Positions 5,516-6,705 of a stretch of 6,705 nucleotides of DNA are shown one piece after another. The position numbers were made by a program, and so were the translations under genes. Within the stretch, counting starts at the first letter, position 1; each line of letters starts with the position of its first letter. Below the pieces are notes generated by a model. It was given only the letters and a program-made list of their open reading frames with translations. It did no database searches and was not told where the DNA came from. Source of the stretch: Caryophanales bacterium UBA3620 (GTDB lineage Bacteria; Bacillota_I; Bacilli_A; RF39; UBA660); the NCBI GenBank assembly GCA_002375205.1, contig DFLL01000018.1:4087-10791 (forward strand), written 5' to 3'.

Positions 5516-6705
5516 TTATCTAAATTTTGATTTGTCAGGTAACTTAGCATGTACAAGTCTTTCTCTCATAAGCATTTTAGTCGGAATTTCTGTTCCTTGA
5601 TGACCCCTAAAAGGTTCTATTCCAAATAATTGATCATATAAAAAATTTCTATTATTGTTATCAGAAGCAAGTTCAAGTATATTATACTTTCTTTCACGCA
5701 TATTCATAGATTGCTTCTTACGCAAAATTTTATCGTAAATAATATGTAACATATGATATGTCTGAAATAACATCAAATACTCTTTAGGTTCAAGAATATT
5801 ATTTGCTTCTTTGTTTTCAAGAATCTGAATAATTTGATGAAGATACATAAGGGAACTAATATAATCTTCTCCATAATAAGACTTAATAAAGGCAAGCTTA
5901 TATGGTGCTTTACAGTCATTTGGTCTTAACTCATGAGCTATTTTATAATATGGCCTAGCATTAACAGAAGATTGCAACACTTTTTCCAAATATTGGCCAA
6001 GAAGATAATTAACATATCCTGCATAAGCTTTATTTCCGAGTTTTTCTAAAGCTTTAATAAAATAACTACCAGAATAAAAACGGGTTTCAGGATCAACTTT
6101 ACAAGCAAGTCCTTGTAAAAAATTAAGTGCGGCTCCTTCCTTTTCCGGTTTTAATAAATCCCATTTTTCACCAAACTCTTCATCAATACGTTCTGGTATT
6201 GTTTTGGTATCAAACACCATTCTCTTATGAGAAAGATTACACGATTCATTAACTAATTTCATAAGAGTAATTCTAAAATATTCATCTCGATAAAAAGCCC
6301 TAATAAAGGGTGGCCTTGCTCGATATAAAGTTGGGCCCAAAGTCGCATTATGAACAGTTAAGGCTTCATCGTAGATAGCTAATGTATCCTTCATAATTAT
6401 AGCATCATGAAAGAATGAAGTCAAAGTAAGATTAGCCCTTAATAAATCATGATCACCATATACAGCAGCAGTAACTTTCATTACATAAAGTTCTTCATCA
6501 GTAATTATATTATTATTATACATTACTTCAAGACAATTCATAAGATATCTTTTCTTCCAATTAGGATCAAAAGACACAGGATTATCGTTAATAGGTTTTT
6601 CTTCATCTAAACAAATTGTATTATCAAATCCTTTAGTAACAATTTCTTTTCCTTCCCAATTATCTAATCCAATAACAATTGTAAAATCAAACTTCTGATT
6701 CAAAT
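5516..6705 (-). CDS. Unrecognised protein with probable TPR-like helical repeats (partial, 5' end outside window)
   Basis: The frame is open from the right edge to TAA at 5516, covering 396 complete codons. The first readable Met-like codon is a TTG at 6703 with no visible ribosome binding site, so the true start is most likely outside the window. I do not recognise the family. The visible protein has no signal peptide or membrane segment. Its start (FDFTIVIGLDNWEGKEIVTKGFD) looks like a beta-rich segment. The rest is helical, and NYLLGQYLEKVLQSSVNARP with PYYKIAHELRPNDCKAPYKLA (about residues 232-272 counting from 6703) resembles tetratricopeptide repeats. The last 50 residues are basic and end KLPDKSKFR. 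Its base composition looks a little less AT-extreme than the ORF6N genes. It ends in its own terminator, so it is probably functionally separate from the genes to the left. Confidence 0.8.
   Translation of the reverse strand, partial: LNQKFDFTIVIGLDNWEGKEIVTKGFDNTICLDEEKPINDNPVSFDPNWKKRYLMNCLEVMYNNNIITDEELYVMKVTAAVYGDHDLLRANLTLTSFFHDAIIMKDTLAIYDEALTVHNATLGPTLYRARPPFIRAFYRDEYFRITLMKLVNESCNLSHKRMVFDTKTIPERIDEEFGEKWDLLKPEKEGAALNFLQGLACKVDPETRFYSGSYFIKALEKLGNKAYAGYVNYLLGQYLEKVLQSSVNARPYYKIAHELRPNDCKAPYKLAFIKSYYGEDYISSLMYLHQIIQILENKEANNILEPKEYLMLFQTYHMLHIIYDKILRKKQSMNMRERKYNILELASDNNNRNFLYDQLFGIEPFRGHQGTEIPTKMLMRERLVHAKLPDKSKFR

Noticed and set aside
6701..6703. TTG at the right edge as the start of the TPR-like gene
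   Set aside because: The window ends two bases upstream, so no start signal can be seen; the gene is better treated as partial.
1..6705. CRISPR array, tRNA or rRNA genes
   Set aside because: No regularly spaced identical repeats and no recognisable tRNA or rRNA segments were seen on either strand.

Overview
All genes in this window lie on the minus strand. The DNA is very AT-rich, ribosome binding sites are strong AGGAGG types, and promoters and the terminator are classical sigma-A-like and intrinsic. Tryptophan is read from TGG, and the stop codons seen are TAG and TAA. Together this suggests a low-GC Bacillota or Mycoplasmatota-like (gut Bacilli type) bacterium using an ordinary code; the species cannot be named from sequence alone.

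In the order of transcription (right to left): (1) The 3' part of an unrecognised, probably helical-repeat (TPR-like) soluble protein enters from the right edge and ends at 5516, followed by a clear intrinsic terminator (5451-5480). (2) A strong promoter (5385-5413) starts a two-gene cassette of ORF6N-domain paralogues. The first (4478-5332) is intact, 284 residues, with an N-terminal ORF6N domain and a C-terminal PLD-like domain with an HxRx4D motif. The second (3605-4462) follows after 15 bases and has the same architecture but carries one in-frame TAA early in the ORF6N domain. (3) After a short leader with a 40-bp imperfect tandem repeat comes a membrane-anchored XRE-family regulator (2094-3512). 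(4) Directly after its stop codon is a dyad-symmetric site overlapping a TTGACA, then a MacB-like fused ABC ATPase/permease that runs off the left edge.

The regulator and the ABC transporter look like a functional pair: an HTH protein with several membrane segments and an outside domain beside an exporter-like ABC protein, as in envelope-stress or peptide-resistance modules. The ORF6N pair is a phage-type or accessory cassette. Its C-terminal modules are about 95% identical at the DNA level while the N-terminal DNA-binding modules have diverged, with a sharp boundary between them.

The most unusual signal is a 31-base palindrome inside the coding sequence of both ORF6N genes, at the same domain position. 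Two base pairs differ between the copies and both differences are compensatory: each amino-acid-changing difference in one arm is matched by a silent one in the other. This suggests that the palindrome itself is maintained, either as a DNA or RNA element or by hairpin-templated mutation.
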